This document shows, piece after piece, positions 18,233 to 29,530 of a stretch of 64,000 nucleotides of DNA. Below the pieces are notes generated by a model. The model searched no databases. It saw only the letters and a list, made by a program, of their open reading frames with translations, and had not been told where the DNA came from. The first letter of the stretch is position 1; each line of letters begins with the position of its first letter. Source of the DNA: Erwinia endophytica (GTDB taxonomy: Bacteria > Pseudomonadota > Gammaproteobacteria > Enterobacterales > Enterobacteriaceae); the NCBI RefSeq assembly GCF_009295515.1, contig NZ_RQVV01000061.1:1-64000 (forward strand), written 5' to 3'. A program made the translations under genes and the position numbers.

Positions 18233-19606
18233 ATGCCGATATCGTTAAAGGCGTTCGCCGCCCGTTCAGATTCAAAAGCAGCGGCCAGGACACATGTCCG
18301 TTATTATGTGCTTGCACTGATCCTGCTGGTTACCGCTATCAATCTTGGAGACCGGGCTAATCTTTCTATTGCAGGGGATGGCCTGTCCCATGACCTGGGT
18401 TTAGATTCGGTCACCATGGGCTATCTTTTTTCCGCTTTTGCCTGGGCCTATGTGCTGGGTCAGTTGCCTGGCGGCTGGTTTCTGGATCGCTTCAATTCGG
18501 TTAAGGTCTATGGTACCGCTTTGTTTTTATGGTCATTCCTCACTTTCCTCCAGGGAACGGTCGCCTGGCTACCGCAGGGCATGATCGTCGCGACGTTGTT
18601 CGCACTACGTTTCCTGGTCGGACTGGTCGAAGCCCCGATCTATCCGGCGAACAATTATATTGTCGCGGCCTGGTTTCCACTCACCGAGCGTGGGATGGCC
18701 ACCGCGATATTCTCTTCCGCCCAGTATGTGGCCATGATCGTGTTCGTTCCACTCATGGGCGTCATCAGCCATGTTCTTAGCTGGCACTATGTCTTCTGGT
18801 TTATGGGGTCGGCAGGCATGCTGCTGGCGCTATTCTGGTTTTGGCAAATGCGTAGCCCGGATAACCATCCCCGCGTAAACCAAGAGGAACTGGAATATCT
18901 GAGAAAAAACGGCGCGCTCATTGATATCGAAGCAGCCAAACGCCGCTCATCCCCGCCCAAACTGTCTTCCATCAGTATCCTGTTTAAAAGCCGGATGATG
19001 CTGGGGATCTACATCGGTCAGTACTGTATTACTGCGTTGCAATATTTTTTCATCACCTGGTTTCCTATTTACCTGGTGAAAGGACGGGGAATGAACATTA
19101 TGGAAGTCGGATTTATCGCCGCACTCCCCGCGGTATGTGGTTTTATCGGCAGCATTCTGTGTGGCATCCTCTCTGATCAATTGATGAAACGTTGGGGATC
19201 GGTGACCCTTGCCCGCAAAACTCCCTTTATCATTGGTATGGCTTTAGCGACCGGGCTGGTTTTCTGCAACTTCACCCATTCTATCTACGTCATCGTGGCG
19301 TTAATGTGCCTGGCACTATTAGGCAAAGGTCTGGCCCAAATTGGCCTGGCGGTGGTTGTGGATACCTCCCCTCCCCCTATCGTCGGGATGGCCACCGGTA
19401 TATTTGGTATCGCCGGTAACATTTCCGGGATAACCACGCCTGTTGTCATTGGTTACACCATTCATGCTACGGGCTCGTTCGAGCTGGCGCTGTATTTTGT
19501 CGGCGCTCACGCACTGATCGCCATGTTGAGCTATCTGTTTATTGTCGGGCGTGTGCAGCGTCTGGATATGACTGAAAATATCCCCACAGGAGTCGAAGTA
19601 AAATGA
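18233..19606 (+). CDS. MFS transporter of the anion:cation symporter (GudP/GarP-like) family
   Basis: About 457 residues with 12 membrane segments. The N-terminal block INLGDRANLSIAGDGLSHDL, the loop GGWFLDRFNSVKVYG and the C-terminal GIFGIAGNISGITTPVVIGY are those of hexuronate/aldarate symporters. It is related to GudP at 52372-53715 but clearly distinct. An ATG at 18221 also exists; 18233 is chosen because GGAG lies six bases before it. It should carry the sugar acid into the cell with protons. Its stop overlaps the start of the dehydrogenase (19603-19606), showing they form one unit. Confidence 0.88.
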   Translation: MPISLKAFAARSDSKAAARTHVRYYVLALILLVTAINLGDRANLSIAGDGLSHDLGLDSVTMGYLFSAFAWAYVLGQLPGGWFLDRFNSVKVYGTALFLWSFLTFLQGTVAWLPQGMIVATLFALRFLVGLVEAPIYPANNYIVAAWFPLTERGMATAIFSSAQYVAMIVFVPLMGVISHVLSWHYVFWFMGSAGMLLALFWFWQMRSPDNHPRVNQEELEYLRKNGALIDIEAAKRRSSPPKLSSISILFKSRMMLGIYIGQYCITALQYFFITWFPIYLVKGRGMNIMEVGFIAALPAVCGFIGSILCGILSDQLMKRWGSVTLARKTPFIIGMALATGLVFCNFTHSIYVIVALMCLALLGKGLAQIGLAVVVDTSPPPIVGMATGIFGIAGNISGITTPVVIGYTIHATGSFELALYFVGAHALIAMLSYLFIVGRVQRLDMTENIPTGVEVK

Positions 19607-20673
19607 TGCCAGCTAATTCCAAACGCTTTACGCTTTGCAGCCTTGAACGCTTTTCACTCGCGCTACTGATGCGCGCGGGTGTACCAGAGGAACGCGCACT
19701 CCCCATGACTCAGCGCATGCTGGACGCTGATCTGCTCGGTCACAGCACCCACGGTTTGTGGTTTATGAGCGCCTATCTGGAACGCATCGCCGCGGGACAA
19801 ATTTCTCCGCAGGCAGAATTGCAGGTCATCCATGACCAGCCCAATGCCTTCGCATGGCATGCCCACCGCGCCCCCGGCGCATGGGTAATGCACATAGCTA
19901 CTGAAGAACTCTTACGCCGGGTCGGTTCTCATGGCGTGGTCAGCGCCACGATTGCCGACTGCTCACACATTGGCTGCCTGCAAACCTACCTGCTGCCGCT
20001 GGTTGAAAAAAACCTGTTAGTGACGCTGTGCGCCACCAATCCGGGTGTACGCTCTGTCGCGCCTTTCGGCGGTAGCGATTCCGTTTTAACGACCAATCCG
20101 GTGGCCTGGGGGATACCGACGCGGGGTGCACCGATTCTGATCGATCAATGTACCTCGGTAGCCAGCAATACGTTCTTCAAAAGTTTCGCCGCTAAAAAAC
20201 ACATGTTGCCGGAAGCCTGGTTACTCGACAGCACCGGGCAACCAACCCATGATCCGGCGGTCCTGCAACATACGCCGCCTGGCAGTATTCTTCCGCTCGG
20301 TGGTCTGCAACTGGGTTATAAAGGGTTTGGTCTGGGCCTGATGGTTGAAGCGTTCAGTCTGGCGCTGGGCGGCAGCGGCAGACGCCAGGAACCTGATATG
20401 TATGGCCAGGGGGTGTTTATTCAGGTGATCGATCCAGACTGCTTTGCAGGACGAGAAGCTTTTCTGGATGAAATGGATTATCTGGTCGCCAGTTGTAAAG
20501 CCAGCCGACTGCGCCCGGATTCAAAGGAAATTCGCCTGCCTGGCGAGCGGGCGCTTGCTGAACGCGAGCAGCAGTGGGTTCAGGGTATCACGTTGAACGA
20601 AGAGGTGCTGTCACGGCTACACCCCTGGACAGAACATTTCGATCTTCCTTTCCCGGAGTCACTGCCGCATTGA
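19603..20673 (+). CDS. Ldh2/malate-L-sulfolactate dehydrogenase family oxidoreductase
   Basis: The protein has 356 residues. Family signs: DADLLGHSTHGLW near the N-terminus (catalytic histidine region), SHIGCLQTYL, the VAPFGGSDSVLTTNPVAWGI stretch (about residues 148-167), and GGLQLGYKGFGLGLMVEAFS near the C-terminus. Members reduce 2-keto acids such as 2,3-diketogulonate, oxaloacetate or ureidoglycolate-type substrates with NAD(P)H, using a fold unlike the classic lactate dehydrogenases. Here it probably interconverts a 2-keto and a 2-hydroxy acid in the same pathway as the dehydratase and lyase. It is convergent with truD, 42 bases away. Confidence 0.86.
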   Translation: MMPANSKRFTLCSLERFSLALLMRAGVPEERALPMTQRMLDADLLGHSTHGLWFMSAYLERIAAGQISPQAELQVIHDQPNAFAWHAHRAPGAWVMHIATEELLRRVGSHGVVSATIADCSHIGCLQTYLLPLVEKNLLVTLCATNPGVRSVAPFGGSDSVLTTNPVAWGIPTRGAPILIDQCTSVASNTFFKSFAAKKHMLPEAWLLDSTGQPTHDPAVLQHTPPGSILPLGGLQLGYKGFGLGLMVEAFSLALGGSGRRQEPDMYGQGVFIQVIDPDCFAGREAFLDEMDYLVASCKASRLRPDSKEIRLPGERALAEREQQWVQGITLNEEVLSRLHPWTEHFDLPFPESLPH

Positions 20674-20715
20674 AACCGTATCGGAGTCATCTGCGGCTAT
20701 TCATGGACAGCCGTG

Positions 20716-21765
20716 TTACTCCCCGATCTCGGCCTCATCCTGCTGATGCAAGATTTCCCGTATCACACTGGTGGCGTAACTGCCCGCGGGTAGCCAGAAG
20801 TTGAGCTCGATAGTGACGTTATCCTGCCATTCCCAGCGTAAATCACGCGGGATAACCAGCATCGCACGACGAGCGGCCGCCACCTTCTCACGTTCCAGCA
20901 GGCCAGTCAGTCCCGTTTCATCCACCAGGCTTTGTTGTTCAAATGCCAATGCCTCGCCTTGTGTTCCCCAGTCGCCGCTGCCGGGAAGCGGAGCGGTGAC
21001 CCGCAGTTCATTGTTGAGTACCCGGGTCTGTAATACCGCCAGTTCCACCTCTTCAGCGACAAACCAGCTACCGCGACCAGTAAGCTGGAGCGCATCTCCC
21101 GCCAGCACTGAGGACAGCGACCCCAGTTGCGCCAGACGATCACTCACGACCTGGTTGAACAGCGCGCTGCGGGCAGCGGAAAGCAGGAAGCTACGTTTAT
21201 TACGCTCGCGCACGCGAATTTCATCTGCCGCCCAGCGTCGGGCCTGCAACAGATTATTGTCGTTATGTCCAAAACGCTGTGCACCAAAATAATTGGGTAC
21301 GCCAGTGGTGGCGATCTGCCGCAGACGTTGTTCCACTGCGTCATGATCGGAGACTTGACGCAGGATAAGCGTAAAAGTGTTGCCCTGCAGAGCACCGGTA
21401 CGCAATTTGCGACGATGACGGGCGCTTTCCAGCACTTCGCAACCCGCCAGTTGAAAAGCGGAGAAGTCCGGCGTTTCTTTACCCGGTATACGCAAACAAA
21501 ACCATTGTTCGGTCACCGCATGGCGATCTTTCATCCCGGCAAAGCTGACATCACGCGGGTGAATAGCGGCAAATTTTGCCAGCGCCTCGGCTACAAAACG
21601 ACTATTGCAGCCATTTTTGCGCACACGCACCAAAAAATGTTCGCCATCGCCATCTGGCGAGTACCCCAGATCTTCAATAACAATAAAATCTTCCGGGTTC
21701 GCCTTCACGACCCCGGTAGCCACAGGCCGCCCGTGCAACCAGCTCAGCTCGGCACATCCCATCAC
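20716..21765 (-). CDS. truD: tRNA pseudouridine(13) synthase
   Basis: At 349 residues, the length equals E. coli TruD. The catalytic aspartate is D80 in the [12 protein letters not shown] motif. [20 protein letters not shown] and the [17 protein letters not shown] motif, which carries the second conserved block, are also present. It converts U13 of tRNA-Glu and others to pseudouridine. Its ATG overlaps the end of ispF by four bases. In E. coli surE follows directly; here the sugar-acid cluster intervenes. Confidence 0.97.
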   Translation of the reverse strand: MMGCAELSWLHGRPVATGVVKANPEDFIVIEDLGYSPDGDGEHFLVRVRKNGCNSRFVAEALAKFAAIHPRDVSFAGMKDRHAVTEQWFCLRIPGKETPDFSAFQLAGCEVLESARHRRKLRTGALQGNTFTLILRQVSDHDAVEQRLRQIATTGVPNYFGAQRFGHNDNNLLQARRWAADEIRVRERNKRSFLLSAARSALFNQVVSDRLAQLGSLSSVLAGDALQLTGRGSWFVAEEVELAVLQTRVLNNELRVTAPLPGSGDWGTQGEALAFEQQSLVDETGLTGLLEREKVAAARRAMLVIPRDLRWEWQDNVTIELNFWLPAGSYATSVIREILHQQDEAEIGE

Positions 21766-22241
21766 TGCTCCACCTTAAACAGCAGCGCCACCGCCTCACA
21801 AGCAATGCCTTCTCCCCGACCAGTGAAACCCAGCTTCTCGGTCGTGGTTGCCTTAACATTCACCTCATCCATATGAATACCCAGGTCTTCGGCGATGTTA
21901 ATGCGCATCTGCGCGACGTGCGGCAACATTTTCGGTGCCTGAGCAATCAGGGTCACATCGACATTACCAACACGGTAACCTTTCTTTTCAATCTGACGTA
22001 ACGCTTCACGCAATAACACACGGCTATCCGCGCCTTTATAAGCCGCGTCGGTATCCGGGAACAATTTGCCGATATCCCCCAACGCCGCCGCACCCAGTAG
22101 CGCATCGGTCAGCGCATGCAGTGCCACGTCGCCATCGGAATGGGCCAGCAAGCCTTGTTCATAAGGAATTCGTACACCGGCAATAATCAGCGGACCTTCG
22201 CCGCCAAACGCGTGAACATCAAAACCGTGGCCGATACGCAA
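21762..22241 (-). CDS. ispF: 2-C-methyl-D-erythritol 2,4-cyclodiphosphate synthase
   Basis: This 159-residue protein carries [10 protein letters not shown] (zinc ligands Asp and His) and [20 protein letters not shown], with the third zinc ligand His. It makes the cyclic diphosphate of the non-mevalonate isoprenoid pathway, after IspD and IspE. It lies 12 bases downstream of ispD and overlaps truD. Confidence 0.98.
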   Translation of the reverse strand: MRIGHGFDVHAFGGEGPLIIAGVRIPYEQGLLAHSDGDVALHALTDALLGAAALGDIGKLFPDTDAAYKGADSRVLLREALRQIEKKGYRVGNVDVTLIAQAPKMLPHVAQMRINIAEDLGIHMDEVNVKATTTEKLGFTGRGEGIACEAVALLFKVEQ

Positions 22242-22253
22242 ATCCAGCTCTCC

Positions 22254-22958
22254 TTAATCAGGTGATTGTGTCAGGTAAAATGCCGCCAGCGCCAAATCCT
22301 CTGGCCGCGTAACCTTAATATTGTCGCTACGGCCCACCACCAACTCCGGATGGTAGCCACAGTATTCAAGCGCTGAAGCCTCATCTGTGATGGTCGCTCC
22401 CTCGCGTAACGCTCTCTGCAGACAATCCCGCAGCAGTGTCAGAGGAAACAGTTGCGGCGTCAGTGCATGCCACAACGCCTCGCGCTCTACCGTATGCGCA
22501 ATGGCTTGTTTACCGGTTTCTGCACGCTTCATCGTATCGCGTACCGGCGCGGCGAGTATCCCTCCCACCTGGCTGGTCGCAGTGATAGTCAGTAAACGCG
22601 TTAAGTCATCGAGATGCAAGCAGGGACGCGCAGCATCATGCACCAACGCCCAACGCGCAGTAGGGGCGGCCAGCAAACCAGCCAGCACAGAATCGGCCCG
22701 TTCTTTGCCGCCTTGCACCACCGTGATACGTGGATCAGCCGCCATCGGCAAGCCAGAAAAGAACGGATCGGTCGGGCTGACGGCAACGATGATGTGTCGG
22801 ATGGCCGGATGGGCCAACAGACTGTCGAGCGCATGCTCAAGGATGGTTTTTCCGCCAATAGAGAGGTACTGCTTAGGGCATTCGGACTGCATGCGGCTGC
22901 CAATCCCGGCGGCGGGAACGATGGCAATAACGTCCGGAAAGGAACCTGCAATATCCAT
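22254..22958 (-). CDS. ispD: 2-C-methyl-D-erythritol 4-phosphate cytidylyltransferase
   Basis: This 234-residue protein has the nucleotide-binding [19 protein letters not shown] block, VHDAARPCL, and the C-terminal [12 protein letters not shown]. It transfers CMP to methylerythritol phosphate in isoprenoid synthesis. The start lies three bases after the ftsB stop, within the conserved ftsB-ispD-ispF-truD operon. Confidence 0.98.
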   Translation of the reverse strand: MDIAGSFPDVIAIVPAAGIGSRMQSECPKQYLSIGGKTILEHALDSLLAHPAIRHIIVAVSPTDPFFSGLPMAADPRITVVQGGKERADSVLAGLLAAPTARWALVHDAARPCLHLDDLTRLLTITATSQVGGILAAPVRDTMKRAETGKQAIAHTVEREALWHALTPQLFPLTLLRDCLQRALREGATITDEASALEYCGYHPELVVGRSDNIKVTRPEDLALAAFYLTQSPD

Positions 22959-22961
22959 AAA

Positions 22962-23282
22962 TTATCGTTGCTGATTGTTCAGGTTACCCTGCTGCGCGTT
23001 TCGTTTGTTTTGATCCGGCACAAGGCGATAAAAAGTCTCACCAGGTTTGATCATCCCCAGTTCATTGCGTGCACGCTCCTCAATTGCTTCAGAACCGCCG
23101 TTAAGATCGTCGATTTCTGCAAACAACTGATCGTTGCGCGCTTTTAGCCTGGCGTTACTGGCCTGTTGCACTGCAACATCGTCATTAACGCGTGTATAGT
23201 CATGTATGCCGTTCTTGCCTAACCACAGCGAATATTGTAGCCAGCCGAGTAATACAAGTAACAGCAGCGTAAGTTTTCCCAT
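22962..23282 (-). CDS. ftsB: cell division protein FtsB
   Basis: The protein has 106 residues. One N-terminal membrane helix ([19 protein letters not shown]) is followed by a periplasmic coiled coil (about residues 30-70) and the conserved [20 protein letters not shown]. It forms the FtsQLB complex that links divisome assembly to septal wall synthesis. It is first in the operon. The C-terminal tail ([10 protein letters not shown]) is low in complexity. Confidence 0.96.
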   Translation of the reverse strand: MGKLTLLLLVLLGWLQYSLWLGKNGIHDYTRVNDDVAVQQASNARLKARNDQLFAEIDDLNGGSEAIEERARNELGMIKPGETFYRLVPDQNKRNAQQGNLNNQQR

Positions 23283-23482
23283 CCCCGCCCCCTGAAAAAC
23301 GGCTCAATCATCCCATAACTTTCCATCCGACTCCACTCCACCGGTGAAATAGCCACAGATTGGCGAATTGATGAGCAATCCCCAACCTTCAAAGCGCACT
23401 TCAGGCAAAATTTTGTAACCACCGGGGGCATTCAGACATCAAATTTTACCGCGAATGCGACAGAGTCATACGATCCAGTCAG

Positions 23483-23803
23483 TTACCAGCCGCTTAAAAG
23501 CGTGAATAATAACCAAAAAAGGCTGAGCACCGCCACTGCCGTGAGCAACAACGTCAAGATCAGATGACCGCGCAATAATACGCTGACTGCGATACCCATC
23601 AATACCGATACCGGCAGTAACGCCAGGAAGAAAGGCCAGGTGTAGAGGAAGAAAAACAGCGTATTGGAGCCGTACAGAATAAACGGGATCGCGAGGGCGA
23701 ACCAGTAAGAGGCGAAACCCGCCACCCCTCCGGGGAACGACCAGGAAATCTCTTCCTGGTCTCGGTCTTCTTTGCGGGCCAGCATGGGCGTAACATTATG
23801 CAT
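23483..23803 (-). CDS. ygbE: DUF3561 inner-membrane protein YgbE
   Basis: This 106-residue protein has three hydrophobic segments (about residues 28-45, 48-75 and 80-103) after a short charged N-terminus containing EEISWSFPGGVAGFASYWFA. That block and the location between cysC and ftsB identify it as YgbE. Function is unknown. The roughly 200 bases between it and ftsB (23283-23482) show no gene. Confidence 0.9.
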   Translation of the reverse strand: MHNVTPMLARKEDRDQEEISWSFPGGVAGFASYWFALAIPFILYGSNTLFFFLYTWPFFLALLPVSVLMGIAVSVLLRGHLILTLLLTAVAVLSLFWLLFTLLSGW

Positions 23804-23859
23804 AGGTATCCTGTTGGCGCGAAAAACGGCCCGCTCTGAGGCGTTTTGCCGTAGCTATC

Positions 23860-24468
23860 TCAGGGTTTGATAATATCGCGCTCACGCAGCAGATCTAACA
23901 CTTGAACCAGCAATTTTGTTACCAATTGTTCGCCATTGAGGTGGATTTCAGGTTCGACTGGCGCTTCATAAACCGCGTCAATGCCGGTAAAGTTACGCAG
24001 TTCACCCGCACGGGCTTTCTTGTATAATCCTTTAGGATCACGCGCCTCACAAATTTCCAATGGAGTATCAACAAATATTTCGATAAAGCGCCCTTCACCT
24101 AACATATCCCGCACCATCTGACGCTCGGCACGGTGTGGCGAGATAAACGCGCTTAGCACCACCAGCCCGGCATCAACCATCAGTTTGGCCACTTCACCGA
24201 CCCGGCGGATGTTCTCCTTACGGTCATCATCGCTGAAGCCAAGATCACGGCATAAACCGTGACGCACGTTGTCGCCGTCCAGTAGATAAGTACTGACCCC
24301 CGACTGATGCAAAGCCTGCTCCAGCGCGCCCGCCACGGTAGATTTACCCGAACCGGAAAGCCCGGTAAACCACAATACCACCCCCTGATGGCCGTGCTGA
24401 CGCTCGCGTTCCGCTCGCGTGACCGCATGCGCATGCCAGACGACGTTTTCATCATGTCCGGCGGCCAT
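23860..24468 (-). CDS. cysC: adenylyl-sulfate kinase
   Basis: This 202-residue protein has the P-loop [12 protein letters not shown] (about residues 33-44), [20 protein letters not shown], and [13 protein letters not shown]. It phosphorylates APS to PAPS, the substrate of CysH. It starts one base after cysN ends. It is last of the sulfur genes in the cysG-cysD-cysN-cysC operon. Confidence 0.98.
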   Translation of the reverse strand: MAAGHDENVVWHAHAVTRAERERQHGHQGVVLWFTGLSGSGKSTVAGALEQALHQSGVSTYLLDGDNVRHGLCRDLGFSDDDRKENIRRVGEVAKLMVDAGLVVLSAFISPHRAERQMVRDMLGEGRFIEIFVDTPLEICEARDPKGLYKKARAGELRNFTGIDAVYEAPVEPEIHLNGEQLVTKLLVQVLDLLRERDIIKP

Positions 24469-24469
24469 C

Positions 24470-25897
24470 TTATTTATCTCCCAAAAGATCGCGCGCGCCC
24501 CAGTGTGGGAAATGGCGGCGAATCAACGCGTTCAACTCCAGCTCGAAGGCGCTGAAATTACGGTTGTCCGCTATCACCTCGTCCAACGGCTCGAGGATCA
24601 TCCCCGCCCCAACAGTGACGTTGCTCAGACGATCAATAAAGATCATCCCTCCGGTTACCGGGTTTTGCTGGTATGTGTCCAGCATCATCGGTTCGTCAAA
24701 CGTCAGGTCGACCAGGCCAATGCCGTTCAGCGGCAGGCTTTCCGCCGTGTGCTGCGTCAGACTGTTGATCTCCACCTGATACTGGATACTTTCAACCCGG
24801 ACGCGCGTCTTCTTACCGGCAATTTTAATGTCGAAACGCTGCCCCGGCGCCAATGGCTGTTCCCCCATCCATACCACATCAACGCTGGCGCGCCGCACAG
24901 GTTTCATTACCGCATCAGCGTCGACCAGCAGATCGCCACGGCTGATATCGATTTCATCCTTCAGCACCAGGGTCAACGCTTCACCGGCTTGCGCCTCGGG
25001 TAAATCGCCATCGAAGGTCACAATACGGGCAATGGATGACTCCACGCCGGACGGTAACACTTTCACCCGCTGCCCAACCTGCAGTGAACCGGAAGCCAGT
25101 GTCCCGGCATAACCGCGGAAGTCAAGATTAGGACGGTTGACATACTGGACCGGGAAACGCATCGGCTGCTGCTCCACGACACGTTTGATTTCGACAGTTT
25201 CCAGCACGTCCAGCAAAGTCGGACCACTGTACCAGGGCATCGCCTCGCCCGAACTCGCGACATTTTCGCCTTCCAGCGCCGATAGCGGCACAAAGCGAAT
25301 ATCCACATCAGCCGGTAACTGCCGGGCAAAATCCAGATAGTCCTGCTTAATCTGCTCAAAACGCGCGACGCTGTATTCCACCAGGTCCATCTTGTTGACG
25401 GCGACAACCAGGTGTTTAATGCCCAGCAAGGTGGAGATAAAACTGTGACGCCGGGTCTGATCCAGCACGCCTTTGCGAGCATCAATCAACAGGATAGCCA
25501 GATCACAGGTTGACGCGCCAGTTGCCATGTTACGGGTGTACTGTTCGTGTCCTGGCGTATCGGCGATGATGAATTTACGCTTCTCAGTGGAGAAATAACG
25601 ATAAGCCACATCGATGGTGATGCCCTGCTCACGTTCGGCCTGCAAACCATCCACCAACAGCGCCAGATCCAACTTTTCACCCTGGGTGCCATGACGTTTG
25701 CTGTCGTTATGCAGCGAAGAGAGCTGGTCTTCATAAATCTGGCGCGTATCGTGCAGGAGACGACCAATCAGCGTGCTCTTGCCATCGTCGACGCTGCCAC
25801 AGGTCAGAAAGCGCAGCAGGCTTTTATGTTGTTGAGCGTGCAACCAGGCTTCCACGCCACCCTGGTCAGCAATTTGTTGTGCAATGACAGTATTCAT
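24470..25897 (-). CDS. cysN: sulfate adenylyltransferase subunit 1 (GTPase)
   Basis: This 475-residue EF-Tu-like GTPase has G1 [11 protein letters not shown]3 [12 protein letters not shown] and G4 NKMDLV, followed by two beta-barrel domains. With CysD it forms ATP sulfurylase, using GTP hydrolysis to drive APS formation. The gene begins 12 bases after cysD. It is of the separate CysN form, not the fused CysNC of other bacteria. Confidence 0.98.
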   Translation of the reverse strand: MNTVIAQQIADQGGVEAWLHAQQHKSLLRFLTCGSVDDGKSTLIGRLLHDTRQIYEDQLSSLHNDSKRHGTQGEKLDLALLVDGLQAEREQGITIDVAYRYFSTEKRKFIIADTPGHEQYTRNMATGASTCDLAILLIDARKGVLDQTRRHSFISTLLGIKHLVVAVNKMDLVEYSVARFEQIKQDYLDFARQLPADVDIRFVPLSALEGENVASSGEAMPWYSGPTLLDVLETVEIKRVVEQQPMRFPVQYVNRPNLDFRGYAGTLASGSLQVGQRVKVLPSGVESSIARIVTFDGDLPEAQAGEALTLVLKDEIDISRGDLLVDADAVMKPVRRASVDVVWMGEQPLAPGQRFDIKIAGKKTRVRVESIQYQVEINSLTQHTAESLPLNGIGLVDLTFDEPMMLDTYQQNPVTGGMIFIDRLSNVTVGAGMILEPLDEVIADNRNFSAFELELNALIRRHFPHWGARDLLGDK

Positions 25898-25909
25898 CTC
25901 GTCGGCTCC

Positions 25910-26818
25910 TTAGAAATAACCCTGGCGTTTTTTCAGCTCCATCGAGCCGGACTGATCACGGTCAATCACCCGGCCCTGACGTTCACTGGTGGTGGAAACC
26001 AACATCTCTTCGATGATCGCAGGCAGTGTCTGTGCCTCAGATTCCACCGCGCCGGTCAGCGGCCAACAGCCGAGGGTACGGAAACGCACCATTCTCTGCT
26101 CGATAACTTCACCTGGCTGTAAATGAATACGATCGTCATCGACCATCATCAACATACCGTCGCGCTCAAGCACCGGGCGCATCGCGGCCAGATACAGCGG
26201 AACAATATCGATGTTTTCCAGGAATATATATTGCCAGATATCTAACTCGGTCCAGTTGGAGAGCGGGAACACCCGGATGCTCTCACCTTTATTGATCTGG
26301 CCGTTGTAGTTATGCCACAGTTCAGGACGCTGGTTTTTCGGATCCCAGCGGTGGAAACGGTCGCGGAAAGAGTAAATACGCTCTTTCGCGCGGGACTTCT
26401 CTTCATCACGACGGGCGCCGCCAAAAGCAGCATCGAAACCATACTTGTCCAGCGCCTGTTTTAACCCTTCGGTTTTCATGATATCAGTGTGTTTAGCACT
26501 GCCATGTATGAACGGATTAATGCCCATCGCCACCCCTTCAGGGTTACGGTAAACCAGCAGTTCGGCGCCGATTTCTTTCACTGTGCGATCACGGAACGCG
26601 TACATTTCACGGAATTTCCAGCCGGTATCCACATGCAACAGTGGGAATGGCAGTGTACCCGGATAGAACGCCTTACGCGCCAGATGCAACATCACCGATG
26701 AATCTTTGCCGATCGAATACAACATCACCGGGTTGCCGAATTCCGCCGCGACTTCACGGATGATATGGATACTTTCCGCTTCCAGTTGACGCAGGTGAGT
26801 GAGTCGTTTTTGATCCAT
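25910..26818 (-). CDS. cysD: sulfate adenylyltransferase subunit 2
   Basis: This 302-residue enzyme has the PP-loop motif [18 protein letters not shown] (about residues 35-52) and [18 protein letters not shown]. It activates sulfate with ATP to APS in complex with CysN. It starts nine bases after cysG, so cysG and cysDNC are one operon, presumably under CysB control. Confidence 0.98.
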   Translation of the reverse strand: MDQKRLTHLRQLEAESIHIIREVAAEFGNPVMLYSIGKDSSVMLHLARKAFYPGTLPFPLLHVDTGWKFREMYAFRDRTVKEIGAELLVYRNPEGVAMGINPFIHGSAKHTDIMKTEGLKQALDKYGFDAAFGGARRDEEKSRAKERIYSFRDRFHRWDPKNQRPELWHNYNGQINKGESIRVFPLSNWTELDIWQYIFLENIDIVPLYLAAMRPVLERDGMLMMVDDDRIHLQPGEVIEQRMVRFRTLGCWPLTGAVESEAQTLPAIIEEMLVSTTSERQGRVIDRDQSGSMELKKRQGYF

Positions 26819-26827
26819 AACTTTTCC

Positions 26828-28243
26828 TCAAGCCAAATTCACAACAGCCGACTCACGTCCGGTCTGCTGCGCTGAATGTTGAAACCACGCCAATTGCTGA
26901 TGCAGGTTAACCACTTCTCCAATCACGAGCAGTGCCGGCGTTGGCGCGCGTTGCGCAAGTTCATCTAATGCTTCCAGTGTCCCTGTCAGCACCTGCTGAT
27001 CCTGACGCGTCCCACGACTGATCACCGCCACTGGCGTACGCGCATCACGCCCATGGCTAATCAGTTGGGCTGAAATTTCGGCCGCCTTAAGCGTGCCCAT
27101 ATAAATCGCCAACGTCTGGCGGGCCCGGGCCAGCGACAACCAGTCCATACCATCACCATCGCTGCGGCCATGACCGGTAATAAACAGCGCGCTTTGTGCA
27201 TGATGGCGATGCGTCAGTGGGATCCCGGCATAGGCGGTTGCCCCCGCTGCCGCGGTTATCCCCGGCACCACCTGGAAAGGAATGCCCGCCTCAACCGCCA
27301 CCTGCAACTCTTCGCCGCCGCGTCCGAAGATAAACGGGTCCCCCCCTTTCAGACGTACCACTCGCTTGCCCTGCGATGCCAGCTTCACCAGCAGACGATG
27401 GGTCTCTTCCTGCGATACGCTATGCGCATTGGCACGTTTACCCACGCAAATACGCTCAGCATCGCGGCGGACTAAATCGAGAACCTCATCGCTCACCAGA
27501 TGGTCGTACAACACCACATCGGCTTGTTGTATCACCTGCAAACCGCGCAACGTCAGCAGCCCGGCATCGCCTGGCCCCGCGCCGACCAGAATGATTTCGC
27601 CCTGATTTGCTTCAGGATGCGCCAACTGCCGATCCAGCGTCTGTCGCGCCCCGGCGACATTGCCGGATGCGACCTGGCTGGCAAACAGACCATTGAAAGC
27701 GCTTTCCCAAAAACGCCGACGTTGCGACATCTTGCCAAACCGTTGTTTGACTTTATCCCGCCACTGTCCGGCAATTGCCGCCATCTGCCCGAGGTTACCC
27801 GGCAGTAGCGCTTCCAGCTTTTCGCGCAGCAGACGCGCCAGCACTGGCGCCGTACCACTGGAGGAAATAGCCACCACCATCGGCGAACGATCGACTATAG
27901 ACGGGAAAATAAAAGAGCACTTCGGCTGACAGTCCACCACATTGGCGAACAGACGGCGCTCGCGGGCATCACTAAAGATACGGTCGTTCAACTCACCATC
28001 ATCGGTCGCGGCAATCACCAGGTAAACGCGGTCCAGTTGACTGCTTTGGTACTGATGTGCAAACCATGTAACCGTTCCCCGGCCTTCCAGTATCGCCAGT
28101 TCCGGACAAAGCGCCGGCGCCACGACCCATACCTGCGCTCCTGCACGCAGCAGCAAGTCAATTTTGCGCACAGCAACAGCTCCGCCGCCAACGATCAGCA
28201 CCGGTTTGTTTCGGATATCGGCAAAAATCGGGAGATAGTCCAC
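26828..28243 (-). CDS. cysG: siroheme synthase (fused CysG)
   Basis: This 471-residue fusion has two parts. The N-terminal half ([20 protein letters not shown], about residues 2-21) is the precorrin-2 dehydrogenase/ferrochelatase. The C-terminal half ([46 protein letters not shown]) is the uroporphyrinogen III methyltransferase. It makes siroheme for the CysI sulfite reductase encoded at 30802-32517. E. coli keeps cysG at the nir locus. Here it leads the cysDNC operon, as in several other enterobacteria. The 255 bases upstream (28244-28498) hold the operon promoter but no gene. Confidence 0.97.
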   Translation of the reverse strand: MDYLPIFADIRNKPVLIVGGGAVAVRKIDLLLRAGAQVWVVAPALCPELAILEGRGTVTWFAHQYQSSQLDRVYLVIAATDDGELNDRIFSDARERRLFANVVDCQPKCSFIFPSIVDRSPMVVAISSSGTAPVLARLLREKLEALLPGNLGQMAAIAGQWRDKVKQRFGKMSQRRRFWESAFNGLFASQVASGNVAGARQTLDRQLAHPEANQGEIILVGAGPGDAGLLTLRGLQVIQQADVVLYDHLVSDEVLDLVRRDAERICVGKRANAHSVSQEETHRLLVKLASQGKRVVRLKGGDPFIFGRGGEELQVAVEAGIPFQVVPGITAAAGATAYAGIPLTHRHHAQSALFITGHGRSDGDGMDWLSLARARQTLAIYMGTLKAAEISAQLISHGRDARTPVAVISRGTRQDQQVLTGTLEALDELAQRAPTPALLVIGEVVNLHQQLAWFQHSAQQTGRESAVVNLA

Positions 28244-28498
28244 ATCAGCCTTGTCGTAAATAACAAAAAGTTATCGCGACTATACGGCTCCTGCTTAAGG
28301 GTTATGAAATTACTAATTGGAATGAGTAGTTACTTAATGGAATAACGACCCGGCAAAGCTAAGGACAAAATGTGCTTAATGGATGATATTCAGACCATTT
28401 CAGAGAGAACGAAATTGTGCAATGGCGGTCACACTTTCATACTGATGAAGTAAAATATTTTCGCAGGCTCGTCACAGGATGACGACTAAGGATACCAC

Positions 28499-29530
28499 AT
28501 GTTTTCCCGACTCCGTTTGAGCGCGTTAGCGACGTTGCTCTCCTGCTGTGCTCTTGTTCCTCTGCACGCGACAACGGTTGCCGAGGGCCATTATGCTGAG
28601 CAGCAACTACGCTATATCGCCACCTATTTTCCCGGCCGGATGGCGGGTAGCCCGGCAGAGATGCTGACCGCGGATTATCTTCAGCAACAGTTCCTGCAAC
28701 TGGGCTATCACAGTAATAAACGAAATTTCATCACTCATTATCAGTACATATCGCAGGATGGCCGGGTTACGCCACACATCGTGACCGCGACGTCCGTGGT
28801 CGCCGCCCGGGCCGGTGCTATGCCGCAGCAGATAATCATTATTAGCCACACCGACACTTATCTGCCGCAAAGCGATAGCGACCGCCATAAAAACCTCGGC
28901 GGCCTGACGTTACAAGGGGCCGACGATAACGCGTCCGGGATAGCCGTTATGCTGGAGCTGGCGCAACGTCTGAGCAAAGCGCCCTTGCACTACAGCCTGC
29001 GTTTTGTCGCGCTGAGTGGCGAGGAACTGGGTCAGCGCGGTGAAAACGATTATCTCTCGCGGATGACACCAGAAGAGAAGAAAAACACCCTGCTGGTTAT
29101 CAAACTGGATGACCTGGTGGTAGGGAATAAGCTGTATTTCGACAGCGGAACTAACACGCCTGAAGCCGTATCGCGACAGACTCGCGACAGAGCGCTGGCC
29201 ATCGCCCGGGTCAACGGTATTCCTTCTGCGACCCGGGGTAAAGAGGTCAGAATGGAACCTGCGGTGGATTTGTTTGATAAAGCCGGCTTCCCGCTACTCA
29301 GTATTCGCGCCACCGACTGGGAGTTGGGAAACAAAGATGGTCAGCAGCAGCGCGCCATCAGTCCGCATTTTCCACAAGGCACCACCCGACACCAGGCCTC
29401 GTTAGATAATCTCCCTTATCTGGACCGCTGGCTACCCGGACGCATTACCCAGAGAATGCATGACAGCGTTAAAATTCTTCTGCCGCTGATCGACGAGCTG
29501 GCAAACCCCAAAACGCTCTCCCCTAAATAA
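28499..29530 (+). CDS. iap: alkaline phosphatase isozyme conversion aminopeptidase (M28)
   Basis: This 343-residue protein has a Sec signal peptide over about residues 1-26 (LSCCALVPLHATT). M28 zinc-peptidase marks are IISHTDTYL, GADDNASGIAVMLELAQRL, SGEELGQRG and IRATDWEL. In E. coli, Iap removes N-terminal arginine from periplasmic alkaline phosphatase. It is divergent from cysG and carries no CRISPR array beside it, unlike E. coli. Confidence 0.92.
   Translation: MFSRLRLSALATLLSCCALVPLHATTVAEGHYAEQQLRYIATYFPGRMAGSPAEMLTADYLQQQFLQLGYHSNKRNFITHYQYISQDGRVTPHIVTATSVVAARAGAMPQQIIIISHTDTYLPQSDSDRHKNLGGLTLQGADDNASGIAVMLELAQRLSKAPLHYSLRFVALSGEELGQRGENDYLSRMTPEEKKNTLLVIKLDDLVVGNKLYFDSGTNTPEAVSRQTRDRALAIARVNGIPSATRGKEVRMEPAVDLFDKAGFPLLSIRATDWELGNKDGQQQRAISPHFPQGTTRHQASLDNLPYLDRWLPGRITQRMHDSVKILLPLIDELANPKTLSPK

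Noticed and set aside
18112-18360. 82-codon frame overlapping the MFS transporter start
   Set aside because: It runs 139 bases into the transporter in another frame, has no family-like residues and a poor ribosome site.
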